The position numbers and the translations under genes were made by a program. A DNA stretch of 64,000 nucleotides from an uncultured SAR116 cluster alpha proteobacterium (GTDB lineage Bacteria > Pseudomonadota > Alphaproteobacteria > Puniceispirillales > Marisalimonadaceae): positions 1-64,000 of the forward strand of contig CACNRW010000007.1 of assembly GCA_902622875.1 (NCBI GenBank), read 5' to 3'. This document shows, in pieces, positions 17,803 to 26,245 of the stretch. The notes beneath the pieces were generated by a model. It was not told the DNA's origin, made no database searches, and saw only the letters and a list, made by a program, of their open reading frames with translations. Within the stretch, counting starts at the first letter, position 1. Every line of letters begins with the position of its first letter.

Positions 17803-19224
17803 ATGAATTTTTCAGAAAATACATTGCCTGAAGACCCTCTTAACAAAATTAATATTGAGGAATTGGGAAAAAATTTAAGAAGTGGCTTAATTACATGTAA
17901 AGAGTTAATTTCTATATATTGCGAACGCATAAGCTTATTAAACTCAAAGCTTCACTGTTATATTCATTTTGACAAAGAAAAGTCAAAGGTTTGGGCAAGT
18001 GCAATAGATAACTTGTTTGCGAGTGGAGTAGATTTAGGACCTTTGATGGGTGTTCCTGTAGCAATCAAGGACATATGTTCTGTAAATGGAATGCCTACTA
18101 CAAACGGGTCAAAAATACCTACTGACGATATTACTGGACCAGAAGGCACATTAGTAAAAAGATTGAAATCTTTAGGTTGTGTTATATTAGGTAAAACTCA
18201 CACAGTTGAATTTGCTCTTGGAGCTACAGGAATCAATGAGATAAAAGGGACACCAATGAACCCGTGGGATTATGAAAAACATAGAATTCCAGGGGGTTCT
18301 AGTAGTGGTTCTGCCGTGGCCGTAGCTGCTGGACTTGCTCCATTTGCTATTGGTACGGATACTGGAGGATCTGTTAGAATACCAGCTTCTCTTAATGGAC
18401 TCGTTGGGTTAAAAACAACAAAAAATAGATGGCCTACAGATGGTATTTTTCCATTATCACCTACTTTAGATACACCAGGGCCAATTGGTAGATCAGTTAA
18501 AGACATAAAATTAATTTTTGATACATTTAATAATACAAAAAAATCGATATCTCCTTTAAAAATAGAAAGTATGAATTTAGGTAAATTACAAGAACCATTC
18601 ACCAAAGACTTAGATCCTGAAGTATTAGAAGCATATGATAATTTTTGTAAAAAATTAATAAGTTTTGGAGCGCAAATTGAGGAAATAACTATACCAGAAG
18701 CAAGAGAGAAAGCTGTACTATTTCCTAGAATCGTTGGTTCGGAAATTATAAGTGCATTTGGAAGAGATCGATTTTTAAATAATGTAGATAAAATGGATTC
18801 TGTAACAGGTCACAGAGCAAAATTAGGTTTAAATGTTTCATCAACAGAATATATTGAAGCCAAAAATAGACTTTTAGAATTAGAAATCATTTCTAAAAAG
18901 TATTTTGGTAAGTATGATGCATTAATTTCTCCAACTACAATTATGCAAGCATTAAACGTCAATGAAACAATTGATATAGAAAAAATGCATGAAAGAAGTC
19001 TTTTGGCTTCTGCAAACACACAACCAGTAAACATTTTTGGTGCTTGTGCAATAACATACCCAATTCAAAGTTTCTGTAATAACTATATTTCAGGGAAGAC
19101 CTTGCCAATTGGTTTACAAATTATATGTAATAAAGGTGAAGACGAAAAAGCCATTGAAATAGCCTTGTCACTTGAGAAAACATTTGGCGAACCTAAGTTA
19201 CCTAATATCGAAAAATTCTTGTAA
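17803..19224 (+). CDS. Amidase-signature family amidase
   Basis: A 473-residue amidase-signature enzyme. The catalytic triad is visible: Lys89 in GVPVAIKDI, the cis-Ser in PGGSSSGSAVAVAAG (166-168) and nucleophile Ser190 in GTDTGGSVRIPAS. It hydrolyses a carboxamide; GatA, allantoate-like, urea-type and aryl amidases share this fold, and the absence of gatB/gatC neighbours argues against a GatA role. A strong GGGGAAG ribosome-binding site precedes the ATG. It follows the small membrane protein by 17 bases and ends tail to tail with the acetyltransferase gene. Confidence 0.86.
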   Translation: MNFSENTLPEDPLNKINIEELGKNLRSGLITCKELISIYCERISLLNSKLHCYIHFDKEKSKVWASAIDNLFASGVDLGPLMGVPVAIKDICSVNGMPTTNGSKIPTDDITGPEGTLVKRLKSLGCVILGKTHTVEFALGATGINEIKGTPMNPWDYEKHRIPGGSSSGSAVAVAAGLAPFAIGTDTGGSVRIPASLNGLVGLKTTKNRWPTDGIFPLSPTLDTPGPIGRSVKDIKLIFDTFNNTKKSISPLKIESMNLGKLQEPFTKDLDPEVLEAYDNFCKKLISFGAQIEEITIPEAREKAVLFPRIVGSEIISAFGRDRFLNNVDKMDSVTGHRAKLGLNVSSTEYIEAKNRLLELEIISKKYFGKYDALISPTTIMQALNVNETIDIEKMHERSLLASANTQPVNIFGACAITYPIQSFCNNYISGKTLPIGLQIICNKGEDEKAIEIALSLEKTFGEPKLPNIEKFL

Positions 19225-19243
19225 AATAGGTTACACTAAATTT

Positions 19244-19801
19244 TTAATAATCATCAAATTTTTTTATAAACTTAGATATATCTGAATAAAACAAAGAAAT
19301 TTCTTCTTTTATTTTATTATCAGACCAGTTCCACCATTGAATTCTTAACATTGCTTGTATCTGTTTTTTGGTAAATCTAAATTTAATTGTCTTTGCTGGA
19401 ACACCACCAACCATTTCATATGGATCAACATCTTTAGTTACAATCGACCCTGCAGCAACGATTGCACCATGACCAATATTTATACCAGACATAATCATAG
19501 ACCTTGCTCCAACCCATACATCGCTTCCTATTGAGACATCACCTTTTGAAATGACATCTTGATTTGGCCATGGGGATTTTTGTAGTAATAATGTTTTAAG
19601 AGGAAACGTACTTGGAAGATTTGTAGGGTGATCTGAATTCAAAAAAATCTTAACTTCTGGACCAAAAGAACAAAATTTTCCAATTTTTAGTTTTGATGAT
19701 ATATCAAGCCCTATCAAAGAACTCCTGTCTAAACCATATGTGTAATCTCCGATACTTAAATAATTTTTATACTTGTCTGTCCAATGTTTTTTTTTAAACA
19801 T
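19244..19801 (-). CDS. Hexapeptide-repeat acetyltransferase (CatB-like)
   Basis: A 185-residue left-handed beta-helix acyltransferase. Hexapeptide turns run through the middle (IGSDVWVGARSMIMSGINIG, then HGAIVAAGSIVTKDVDPYEM), followed by VGGVPAKTIKFRF. The catalytic His lies in NSDHPTN. The C-terminus RIQWWNWSDNKIKE is typical of the CatB/VatD branch. It likely uses acetyl-CoA to acetylate a sugar hydroxyl or amino group. It is the last gene of the CDP-sugar operon and overlaps the reductase gene by 8 bases, suggesting it finishes the same sugar. Confidence 0.82.
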   Translation of the reverse strand: MFKKKHWTDKYKNYLSIGDYTYGLDRSSLIGLDISSKLKIGKFCSFGPEVKIFLNSDHPTNLPSTFPLKTLLLQKSPWPNQDVISKGDVSIGSDVWVGARSMIMSGINIGHGAIVAAGSIVTKDVDPYEMVGGVPAKTIKFRFTKKQIQAMLRIQWWNWSDNKIKEEISLFYSDISKFIKKFDDY

Positions 19802-20672
19802 AGTGTTTCTCTAAAATAGTTTCTAAAATATCATCAACATTATACTTAGTTTTAAGTTTTAGATTGTTAATAAGTTTTGAATTGTTAGAAACAATATACT
19901 TATTCGTTCCAGCGTAATCAAAATTTTTATCAATAATTATTTCGCCCGAACCATATAACTTAACTAATTTTTTAGCTAATTGAATTGGGGAACTTTCAAA
20001 AGAAGTACCTATATTTAAAATACCACTATAGTCAATTTTTATTAAATTTTTAATGATTTTAGTTACATCTCTTACATCAATTATATCAATTATATCATTA
20101 GGTCTTTTTAAAATAATTGGTTTTTTATTTATTAATTTATTAACCATGTATGATATGAGTTTTTCATTTTTCTCATTTATACCACTTACAAAGTAATTTC
20201 GTAAAATAATCCATTTTTTTTCATGATAATTTTTTGACAAATATGATGAAACTTTGTGTTTTTGAATACCATAGTTTGAAATCGGCTTACAAATAGTTAA
20301 TTCATTTGGTTTGTTTTTATTTTCAAAAGAACCATATTCTTCACAAGTACTCATAAAAATAAATTTGGATCCACCTAGAGAATAAAATTCGTCAATAAAC
20401 TCAATTGTTCTCTTAGACCATTTTTGGTTGTTTTGGCTATTATAAAACAATCCTGGGGTGGTTTCCCAAGCTAAATGAATAATAATATTTGGTTTAATTT
20501 CGTTTAGAGATTTACTGACAAATTGACAATCAAAGAAATTTCCTCTTAGGTTTAATTTAGAGGGTATATTTGACCTTGATATAGTATAAATTTTAAAATT
20601 TAAAGTTTTTAATTCTGATAATAAAACGTTCCCAATAAAGCCGTTGGACCCAGTTATGAGAATTTTTTTCAT
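19794..20672 (-). CDS. NAD-dependent epimerase/dehydratase (likely 4-ketoreductase)
   Basis: A 292-residue extended SDR protein. It has an NAD(P) site ILITGSNGFIGNVLLSEL at residues 4-21, then MSTCEEYG with a catalytic Ser/Thr, and NYGIQKHKVSS with the Tyr-x-x-x-Lys pair. IIDVRDVTKII and ILNIGTS complete the fold. From its place after a dehydratase, C-methyltransferase and 3,5-epimerase, it probably reduces the 4-keto group of a CDP-sugar, like NovS or RmlD in other pathways; this is inference. Its ATG overlaps the stop of the upstream epimerase gene in an ATGA. Confidence 0.8.
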   Translation of the reverse strand: MKKILITGSNGFIGNVLLSELKTLNFKIYTISRSNIPSKLNLRGNFFDCQFVSKSLNEIKPNIIIHLAWETTPGLFYNSQNNQKWSKRTIEFIDEFYSLGGSKFIFMSTCEEYGSFENKNKPNELTICKPISNYGIQKHKVSSYLSKNYHEKKWIILRNYFVSGINEKNEKLISYMVNKLINKKPIILKRPNDIIDIIDVRDVTKIIKNLIKIDYSGILNIGTSFESSPIQLAKKLVKLYGSGEIIIDKNFDYAGTNKYIVSNNSKLINNLKLKTKYNVDDILETILEKHYV

Positions 20673-21202
20673 AAGTCATTTAACCAAGGTAGGTTTTGAT
20701 CTTTAATAGATATTTTAAGAGGTAAATGAGGCCATTTTATATTCAAATTGGGGTCTTGCCAAAAAATTCCTAGATTATTTTTTTCATTATAATATTCATC
20801 CATTAGATAAATTATATGAGTATTTGTAGTTAAAGTTAAATATCCATGTGCAAAGCCTTTTGGAATATATAAGAAGTTATGTCTTTTTTCACTTAATTCA
20901 ATAGCGAACCACCTACCGTAATTTTTTGAATTTTCTCTAATGTCTACCACAACATCCCAAATAGAACCTTTCAAACAAGAAACAATCTTCTGTTCTTGGT
21001 TTGGATGACGTTGAAAGTGTATTCCCCTTAATGTAAATTTATTTTTGTTGGTAGCAAAACTAATTTGCTTTGGGTTAAATTTTATCCCTAAACTATTTAG
21101 TGTTTTTTTACAAAAAAATCTTGTAAATGAGCCTCTATCATCCAGCTTTGGATCTAGTTCAAAGTGAAATAATTCTTTAAAAAGTGTCTTATTAATTTTC
21201 AT
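20669..21202 (-). CDS. rfbC: RmlC-like sugar 3,5-epimerase
   Basis: A 177-residue cupin of the dTDP-4-dehydrorhamnose 3,5-epimerase family. The motif LRGIHFQ holds the catalytic His; VVVDIRENSKNYGRW, YIPKGFAHGYLTL and MDEYYNEKNNLGIFWQDP follow in the usual order, including the Tyr and Asp-Pro region. It epimerises next to a 4-keto group. Because the surrounding genes make a CDP-activated sugar, its substrate is probably a CDP-4-keto-6-deoxyhexose, not the dTDP sugar; no rmlA, rmlB or rmlD is present here. Epimerisation at C3, C5 or both cannot be decided by eye. Confidence 0.85.
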   Translation of the reverse strand: MKINKTLFKELFHFELDPKLDDRGSFTRFFCKKTLNSLGIKFNPKQISFATNKNKFTLRGIHFQRHPNQEQKIVSCLKGSIWDVVVDIRENSKNYGRWFAIELSEKRHNFLYIPKGFAHGYLTLTTNTHIIYLMDEYYNEKNNLGIFWQDPNLNIKWPHLPLKISIKDQNLPWLNDL

Positions 21203-21214
21203 TGATAATTACCT

Positions 21215-22414
21215 CTATTCAAAGGATATTAACTTTCCACCCCAGTTTGAAATAAATGATAAATCTTTTTTAATTTCTTTTTTTAGATTCCAAGGCAAGA
21301 TTATAATATAATCTGGTTTGATCTCATTAATATGTTTTGGATCTAAAATTTCAATGTTCAATCCTGGAATGTAGCATCCCTGTTTCATTTCATTTTTATC
21401 AAAAACTCCTAAAATCTTTTTACAATTATCACCACAAAAATTTAAAAATGATATTCCTTTAGCGGCGGCTCCATACGCATAAATTTTTAAATTTTTATTT
21501 ATTTCTTCGTTAAGAAAATTGTTAAATCTATCTTTCCTTTTGAAACATTCTCTTGAGAACAATTTTAAAGTTTCAGAATCAAAAATTTTAGATTTTAGTT
21601 CTTTTGATCTTTCTAAATGAACATTCTTTTGAATTTTTATGTCGTTTGATTTTTTTGCAAGCCATAATCTTATACTTCCCCCATGAGTATCTAATTTTTC
21701 TACCCTAAAAACTTTTAGATTAAGTTTGTTTATCAAATTTTCAATGGTATTCAAGCTTAAGTAAGTAAAATGTTCATGATAGATTGTGTCAAATTGAAAG
21801 TCTTGGATGAGGTTTACAACTGATGGAAATTCAATACTTATGAATGTTTCTTTAGCACTTACTATATCTAATGCTCTAAGAAAATTTTTTATATCAGGGA
21901 CATGAGCCAAAACATTATTAGCTATTATCAATTTTGGCTTTCCATATTTGTTTTTTAAGTAAGTAGCATTATCCTCATTAAAAAAAATTGCTTCGGTTGG
22001 AATATTATTTTTTCTAGCAATATCTGCGACGTTTTCTGCAGGCTCCAAACCTAGTATTTTAAACTTATTTTTATCAAAATTTTTTAATAAATATCCATCA
22101 TTTGAAGCAATTTCCATAATAAAGTTGTTTTGAGAGAAATCTATGTCATTTTTAACCTTATTAGCAAAATTTTTTGCATGCGCAAGCCATGAAGAAGAAT
22201 AACTCGAGTGATAAACATAGTCTGAAAAAATGCTTTGAGGGTTTATACGAACACTTAACTGAAATAATTTACAGTCCTCACATAACAAAACTTCTAAGGG
22301 AAACAAATTGCACTTATTATCTTTACTTTTTTTTAAATCATTTGCTATTGGCATATGACCCATGTCAATTAAGCTTAAATTAATTTTCTTCCTGCAAACT
22401 TGACAACTACTCAT
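21215..22414 (-). CDS. Sugar C-methyltransferase (NovU/TylCIII type)
   Basis: A 399-residue protein with the three-part layout of deoxysugar C-methyltransferases. An N-terminal zinc-binding region has CQVC near residue 4 and CEDC about 40 residues later. The SAM domain has IMEIASNDGYLLKNF, and the catalytic HEHFTYLSL follows. A C-terminal domain carries IYAYGAAAKGISFLN. Relatives methylate a ring carbon next to a 4-keto group (C3 in TylC3, C5 in NovU). Here it would act on CDP-4-keto-6-deoxyglucose made by the two preceding genes, giving a branched sugar. Spacing to rfbG is 1 base. Confidence 0.88.
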   Translation of the reverse strand: MSSCQVCRKKINLSLIDMGHMPIANDLKKSKDNKCNLFPLEVLLCEDCKLFQLSVRINPQSIFSDYVYHSSYSSSWLAHAKNFANKVKNDIDFSQNNFIMEIASNDGYLLKNFDKNKFKILGLEPAENVADIARKNNIPTEAIFFNEDNATYLKNKYGKPKLIIANNVLAHVPDIKNFLRALDIVSAKETFISIEFPSVVNLIQDFQFDTIYHEHFTYLSLNTIENLINKLNLKVFRVEKLDTHGGSIRLWLAKKSNDIKIQKNVHLERSKELKSKIFDSETLKLFSRECFKRKDRFNNFLNEEINKNLKIYAYGAAAKGISFLNFCGDNCKKILGVFDKNEMKQGCYIPGLNIEILDPKHINEIKPDYIIILPWNLKKEIKKDLSFISNWGGKLISFE

Positions 22415-22415
22415 T

Positions 22416-23477
22416 TTAAATTCCTAAAAATTTTCCAACTATACTCTTGTTTAATTCAAAAAGGTTATCTTTGTTAAGATGAGCTTTATACCAGTTAAAA
22501 GTATTATCCAGAGTTTTGACTAAATCTCTATCGCTTGTCCAATTAATATAATTTTCAATTTTCTTATTGCTAATTTGTAGTCTTGTTTCTTCAAAAATAA
22601 TATTTTTATCGGTGGAGACATAATAATTAAATTTATCTTTCCAATATTTTTTTGAGAAATCTAGAATTTTTTGAGTGGGATAAGATTTTTCTGGAGCAAA
22701 ATTAAAACTGTCAAAGCCAATATTATCTTTATAAAAAGTAGCTGTTAACATTAAATAACCAAAAATTAATTCAATTACATGCTGCCACGGCCTAGTATTA
22801 TTTGGAAATCTTACTTCCATTTTATTTCGAAAAATTATTGAATTTACTATGTCAACTATTAGTCTGTCTTTTCCCCAATCTCCTCCGCCTAGCACATTAC
22901 CAGCCCTAGCAGTAATCATCTTAGTTCCAATCTGTTTAAAGTAACTTTCGTAAAATGTTTTCACAATCATCTCTTGCATTGCTTTTGATGTTCCATAAGG
23001 TTCAACCCCACCTAACCTATCCGTCTCAACAAATTTATTATAACCTCCACGATGTTCATAGACTTTGTCACTAGTAACAGTAAAAATAAGTTTTGTAGAT
23101 TTGAGGTCTTTGATTGAATGTAAAAAATTCGTTAGTCCCATTACATTCGTATTTATTGTTTTTACAGGGTTTTTATAAGCTTCACGTACTAAAGGTTCTG
23201 CAGCTAAATAAAAAACTAAATCAGGTTTGAAATCTGAAACCTCTTTTTTGTAGGATACAACGTTGTTAATATCTGTGATAATTTCATTATTAACCAATGA
23301 TGAATCAAAACCTGACTTTATTGATATATTTTTTCTAGTATCAGAAATCCCTAAAATTTCTGCCCCCATCATTTTCAAAAAGAGGGTTAACCATCCCCCT
23401 TTAAAGCCAGTATGACCTGTAATTAAAACTTTTTTATTAAAATAAAAATTAATTACTTCTTCTTTTAATTTTGTCAA
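22416..23477 (-). CDS. rfbG: CDP-glucose 4,6-dehydratase
   Basis: A 353-residue SDR enzyme. It has the NAD site VLITGHTGFKGGWLTLFLK, typical of RfbG/DdhB, then VYEHRGGYNKFVETDRLGGVEPYGTSKAMQE with the Tyr-Lys pair, and RAGNVLGGGDWGKDRLIVDIV with NTRPWQHV. It removes water from CDP-glucose to give CDP-4-keto-6-deoxyglucose. The start is a TTG at 23477, two bases after the rfbF stop codon; the conserved region begins about 16 residues later. It directly follows rfbF, the usual pairing. Confidence 0.93.
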   Translation of the reverse strand: MTKLKEEVINFYFNKKVLITGHTGFKGGWLTLFLKMMGAEILGISDTRKNISIKSGFDSSLVNNEIITDINNVVSYKKEVSDFKPDLVFYLAAEPLVREAYKNPVKTINTNVMGLTNFLHSIKDLKSTKLIFTVTSDKVYEHRGGYNKFVETDRLGGVEPYGTSKAMQEMIVKTFYESYFKQIGTKMITARAGNVLGGGDWGKDRLIVDIVNSIIFRNKMEVRFPNNTRPWQHVIELIFGYLMLTATFYKDNIGFDSFNFAPEKSYPTQKILDFSKKYWKDKFNYYVSTDKNIIFEETRLQISNKKIENYINWTSDRDLVKTLDNTFNWYKAHLNKDNLFELNKSIVGKFLGI

Positions 23478-23478
23478 T

Positions 23479-24255
23479 TTAGACCCAAACTTTCCATGGT
23501 GCTGAATTAGTTTTCCACAATTTTTCTAATTCGTCTCTTTCTCTTAGAGTATCCATGGGTTGCCAGAAACCATTATGTAGAAACGCGGACAATTCTCTTG
23601 AAGAGGACAAATTTACAAGTGGTAAGCTTTCCCAAGGTTGGTTTTTATTGTTTATGTATTTTAAAGCTTGCTTTTCACAAACAAAAAATCCTCCATTAAT
23701 TCTTCCTACGTCTCCAATATTTTTTTCGCTGAATTTTGTTACTAAATTATTCTCAATAACCAATGATCCAAACCTTGGAGGAGGATAAACAGCAGTCATG
23801 GTAACAAGTTTTTTTGATTTTTTATGGAAATCAAGAAGTTTTGATAAATTTATATCAGCTAACCCATCTCCATAGGTCATAAAAAATGGAGTATTATTAT
23901 CTAAAAATTCTTTAATTTTTAACAAACGTCCTCCAGTCATAGTTTCTTGACCAGTGTCAATAATCGAGATTTCCCAATTAAGTCTTTCTTTTTTATTGAT
24001 ATATTCAATTGAGTTTTTGTTTAAATTAATTTTTACATCTGAAACATTATTTGAATAATTTATGAAATAATCTTTAATTTGATAGCCTAAGTACCCAGCA
24101 CATATTATAAATTCTTTTACACCATAATGACTATATAGTTTCATTATATGCCAAATTATTGGTCTATTACCTATTTCCACCATAGGTTTTGGTTTAATTG
24201 AGCTTAACTGTCCAAGCCTTGTACCGCGACCACCTGCTAATATAACAGCTTTCAT
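23479..24255 (-). CDS. rfbF: Glucose-1-phosphate cytidylyltransferase
   Basis: A 258-residue nucleotidyltransferase. The N-terminal signature is AVILAGGRGTRLGQLSSIKPKPMVEIGNRPIIWH, and MTYGDGLADINLSKLLDFH holds the metal-binding Asp. INGGFFVCE and NGFWQPMDTLRERDELEKLW are typical of RfbF/DdhA. It makes CDP-glucose from CTP and glucose-1-phosphate, committing glucose to the CDP-deoxysugar route completed by the next genes. It starts 1 base after the GT2 gene. Confidence 0.93.
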   Translation of the reverse strand: MKAVILAGGRGTRLGQLSSIKPKPMVEIGNRPIIWHIMKLYSHYGVKEFIICAGYLGYQIKDYFINYSNNVSDVKINLNKNSIEYINKKERLNWEISIIDTGQETMTGGRLLKIKEFLDNNTPFFMTYGDGLADINLSKLLDFHKKSKKLVTMTAVYPPPRFGSLVIENNLVTKFSEKNIGDVGRINGGFFVCEKQALKYINNKNQPWESLPLVNLSSSRELSAFLHNGFWQPMDTLRERDELEKLWKTNSAPWKVWV

Positions 24256-24256
24256 T

Positions 24257-25132
24257 TTAATGAATTCCTATTAGAAAGGAAACAGCACCACTTAAAGAGG
24301 CAATATCCTTAGTAATTTTACTCAATCTTAATATTATCAAATGTCCGAGCATTTTAAATAAAAATTTAAAAAGTATTTTTATAGCCATTAATTTAGAATT
24401 CAAAACCCCAAAATATTTTTTTTCAATATAGCATCTAGAGTAATTTAAATGAAAATTTTTTTCCCATTGATTTTTAAAGTTATCTGGTCCTACAGAGCCA
24501 CCTCCTACATGACTGATAACAACGTCATGAACAAGAACATTTTCAAAACCAGCATTTTTAGATCGAATACACAGATCATCATCCTCATAATAAAGAAAGA
24601 AACTTTCATCGAAAAACCCTATTTTGTCTAAGTTAGTCTTATTTATTAACATTATGGCTCCTGATAAATGCTCTACACTACAATCTCCACAAAAATTATC
24701 AGTATTAAGGCTAGTGTTTTTGTCTTTTGTAAAAAAAAAGCTTCGGGAAGGGATATGCTCAACTCCTTTTTCATTAACATGCATTGGAGATAAAATAGTT
24801 GCATTTGAGTATTTTTTTGCTGCTTTATATAATTTTTTGATTTGAGTGTCATTTAAAATTGTATCTGGATTGACTAATAGAACATATTTAGTTTCAATGT
24901 GCCTTAAACCAACATTTGCCCCTGAACCAAAACCTAAACCTATTTTATTAAAAAAAAGAGTTTTATAAGGTCTATTATCCTTTTTTAAAATTAATTTGGT
25001 GCTGTCTCTTGAGTTATTATCAACTACTATCAATTTGAATTTTTTGTTTATATTATTCAAAAAGCAGTCAATTACATTCTCAGAATTATGCGTGACAGTT
25101 AAAATAGTAATATCTTTGTATACATACTTCAT
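24257..25132 (-). CDS. Glycosyltransferase family 2 (rhamnosyltransferase-like)
   Basis: A 291-residue GT-A enzyme. It starts ITILTVTHNSENVIDCFL with VVDNNSRDST for nucleotide binding, then YVLLVNPDTIL carrying the DXD-like motif. The second half has HLSGAIMLINKTNLDKIGFFDESFFLYYEDDDLCIRS, characteristic of WbbL-like rhamnosyltransferases. Two hydrophobic or amphipathic stretches near the C-terminus (about 240-291) suggest membrane association. It is the first gene of the CDP-sugar operon, so it is a good candidate for transferring that sugar, though this is inferred from position only. Confidence 0.87.
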   Translation of the reverse strand: MKYVYKDITILTVTHNSENVIDCFLNNINKKFKLIVVDNNSRDSTKLILKKDNRPYKTLFFNKIGLGFGSGANVGLRHIETKYVLLVNPDTILNDTQIKKLYKAAKKYSNATILSPMHVNEKGVEHIPSRSFFFTKDKNTSLNTDNFCGDCSVEHLSGAIMLINKTNLDKIGFFDESFFLYYEDDDLCIRSKNAGFENVLVHDVVISHVGGGSVGPDNFKNQWEKNFHLNYSRCYIEKKYFGVLNSKLMAIKILFKFLFKMLGHLIILRLSKITKDIASLSGAVSFLIGIH

Positions 25133-25150
25133 AATTGTCTAACATTTATA

Positions 25151-25218
25151 TTTAATAAAATTTAATAAAATTATTTATTTCTTGAAATTATATTTGTAAA
25201 TCCCACATTATATTTGTA
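25151..25218. repeat. Short direct repeats upstream of the GldA-like gene
   Basis: Two direct repeats lie in the 155-base divergent region. TTTAATAAAA occurs twice in tandem (25151-25170). ATTATATTTGTA occurs at 25187-25198 and 25207-25218, exactly 20 bases apart, close to two helical turns. Side-by-side regulator sites are possible; chance in AT-rich DNA is also possible. Confidence 0.35.
25183..25211 (+). promoter_or_regulatory. Possible promoter of the GldAFG operon
   Basis: TTGAAA at 25183-25188 is followed after 17 bases by CATTAT (4 of 6 matches to TATAAT). It overlaps the 20-base-spaced direct repeats and lies about 75 bases before the start codon of the ABC ATPase gene. Weak by itself in this base composition. 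Confidence 0.25.
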
Positions 25219-25287
25219 TTACAAAATTGTCCATTTAAAGGTTTGGTTGTTTTAAAATGTTAAGAATTAATTTTTGGAGACATTATC

Positions 25288-26238
25288 TTGAAATTAATAG
25301 TAGCTAAAGGCCTTCGAAAGTCATTTGGAGACTTTATTGCAGTTGATAATGTTGATTTAGAAGTTTCTCGGGGCGAAGTAATAGGGTTTCTTGGTCCTAA
25401 TGGTGCAGGAAAATCAACAACAATGAAAATACTGACTGGATTTTTAGAGCCCGATAGCGGTGAGATTTTAATAAACAATATTGATTTAAAATCTGATCCA
25501 TTAAAAGCTAAGGAATTTATAGGATACTTGCCAGAGGGTGCTCCTTCATATTCAGACATGAACGTTTTAGAGTTTCTTACATTCGTTGGCAAAATGAGAG
25601 GTTTGAATAGTAATTTGTTAACAACTAGACTAGGCAAAATGGCAAATCAAATCAGTCTTAAGGAAGTTTGGAACAAGCCTATTGAAACACTTTCTAAAGG
25701 TTTTAAAAGAAGGGTAGGTATTGCCCAAGCTTTGATACATGATCCAGACATATTGATTTTGGATGAACCTACTGATGGATTAGATCCGAATCAAAAACAT
25801 GAAATGAGAAACTTAATTAAAACTATATCGAAAAATAAAGCAATAGTGATTTCAACCCATATTTTAGAGGAAGTTGAGGCAGTCTGCTCACGCGCAATGA
25901 TAATTGCTAATGGCAAATTACTTGTAAATGAAACGCCAGCAAATCTTGAGAAACAGTTCACAAATAAAGATATAATATCAATAAAAGTTTCAAATAAAAT
26001 TGACTCTATTTTAGCCAAAAATTTAAAATCATCAATTAATTATGGCGATGTAAAAATTGAGAAAGTAAACAAAGATACTAATAAAATACTGGTAAGTGAT
26101 AACAAAAAAACACTAGATCTAAACACTGTATTAAAACAAGTGTACAAATTTAAACTTAATGTAATTGAGGCGAGTTTTATAAAGTCGAATTTAGAAGAAA
26201 TTTTTAGAAAAATTACAACAACAAATGCTTCAAGTTAG
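25288..26238 (+). CDS. ABC transporter ATP-binding protein, GldA-like
   Basis: A 316-residue ABC ATPase. Walker A GPNGAGKST is at residues 36-44, the signature region reads ETLSKGFKRRVGIAQAL, and Walker B is ILILDEPTDGLDPNQ followed by the switch His in ISTHILEE. The C-terminal 90 residues form the extra domain usual in GldA/NatA/CcmA-type proteins. The start is a TTG at 25288 with GGAGA seven bases upstream, which decides it. It is the first gene of a four-gene operon with a permease, a GldG-like protein and a DUF4340 protein. Confidence 0.9.
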   Translation: MKLIVAKGLRKSFGDFIAVDNVDLEVSRGEVIGFLGPNGAGKSTTMKILTGFLEPDSGEILINNIDLKSDPLKAKEFIGYLPEGAPSYSDMNVLEFLTFVGKMRGLNSNLLTTRLGKMANQISLKEVWNKPIETLSKGFKRRVGIAQALIHDPDILILDEPTDGLDPNQKHEMRNLIKTISKNKAIVISTHILEEVEAVCSRAMIIANGKLLVNETPANLEKQFTNKDIISIKVSNKIDSILAKNLKSSINYGDVKIEKVNKDTNKILVSDNKKTLDLNTVLKQVYKFKLNVIEASFIKSNLEEIFRKITTTNASS

Positions 26239-26245
26239 TCGGTAA

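Noticed and set aside
20669..21202. A dTDP-rhamnose pathway based on the rfbC-like gene
   Set aside because: No rmlA, rmlB or rmlD is present; the neighbours are CDP-sugar enzymes.
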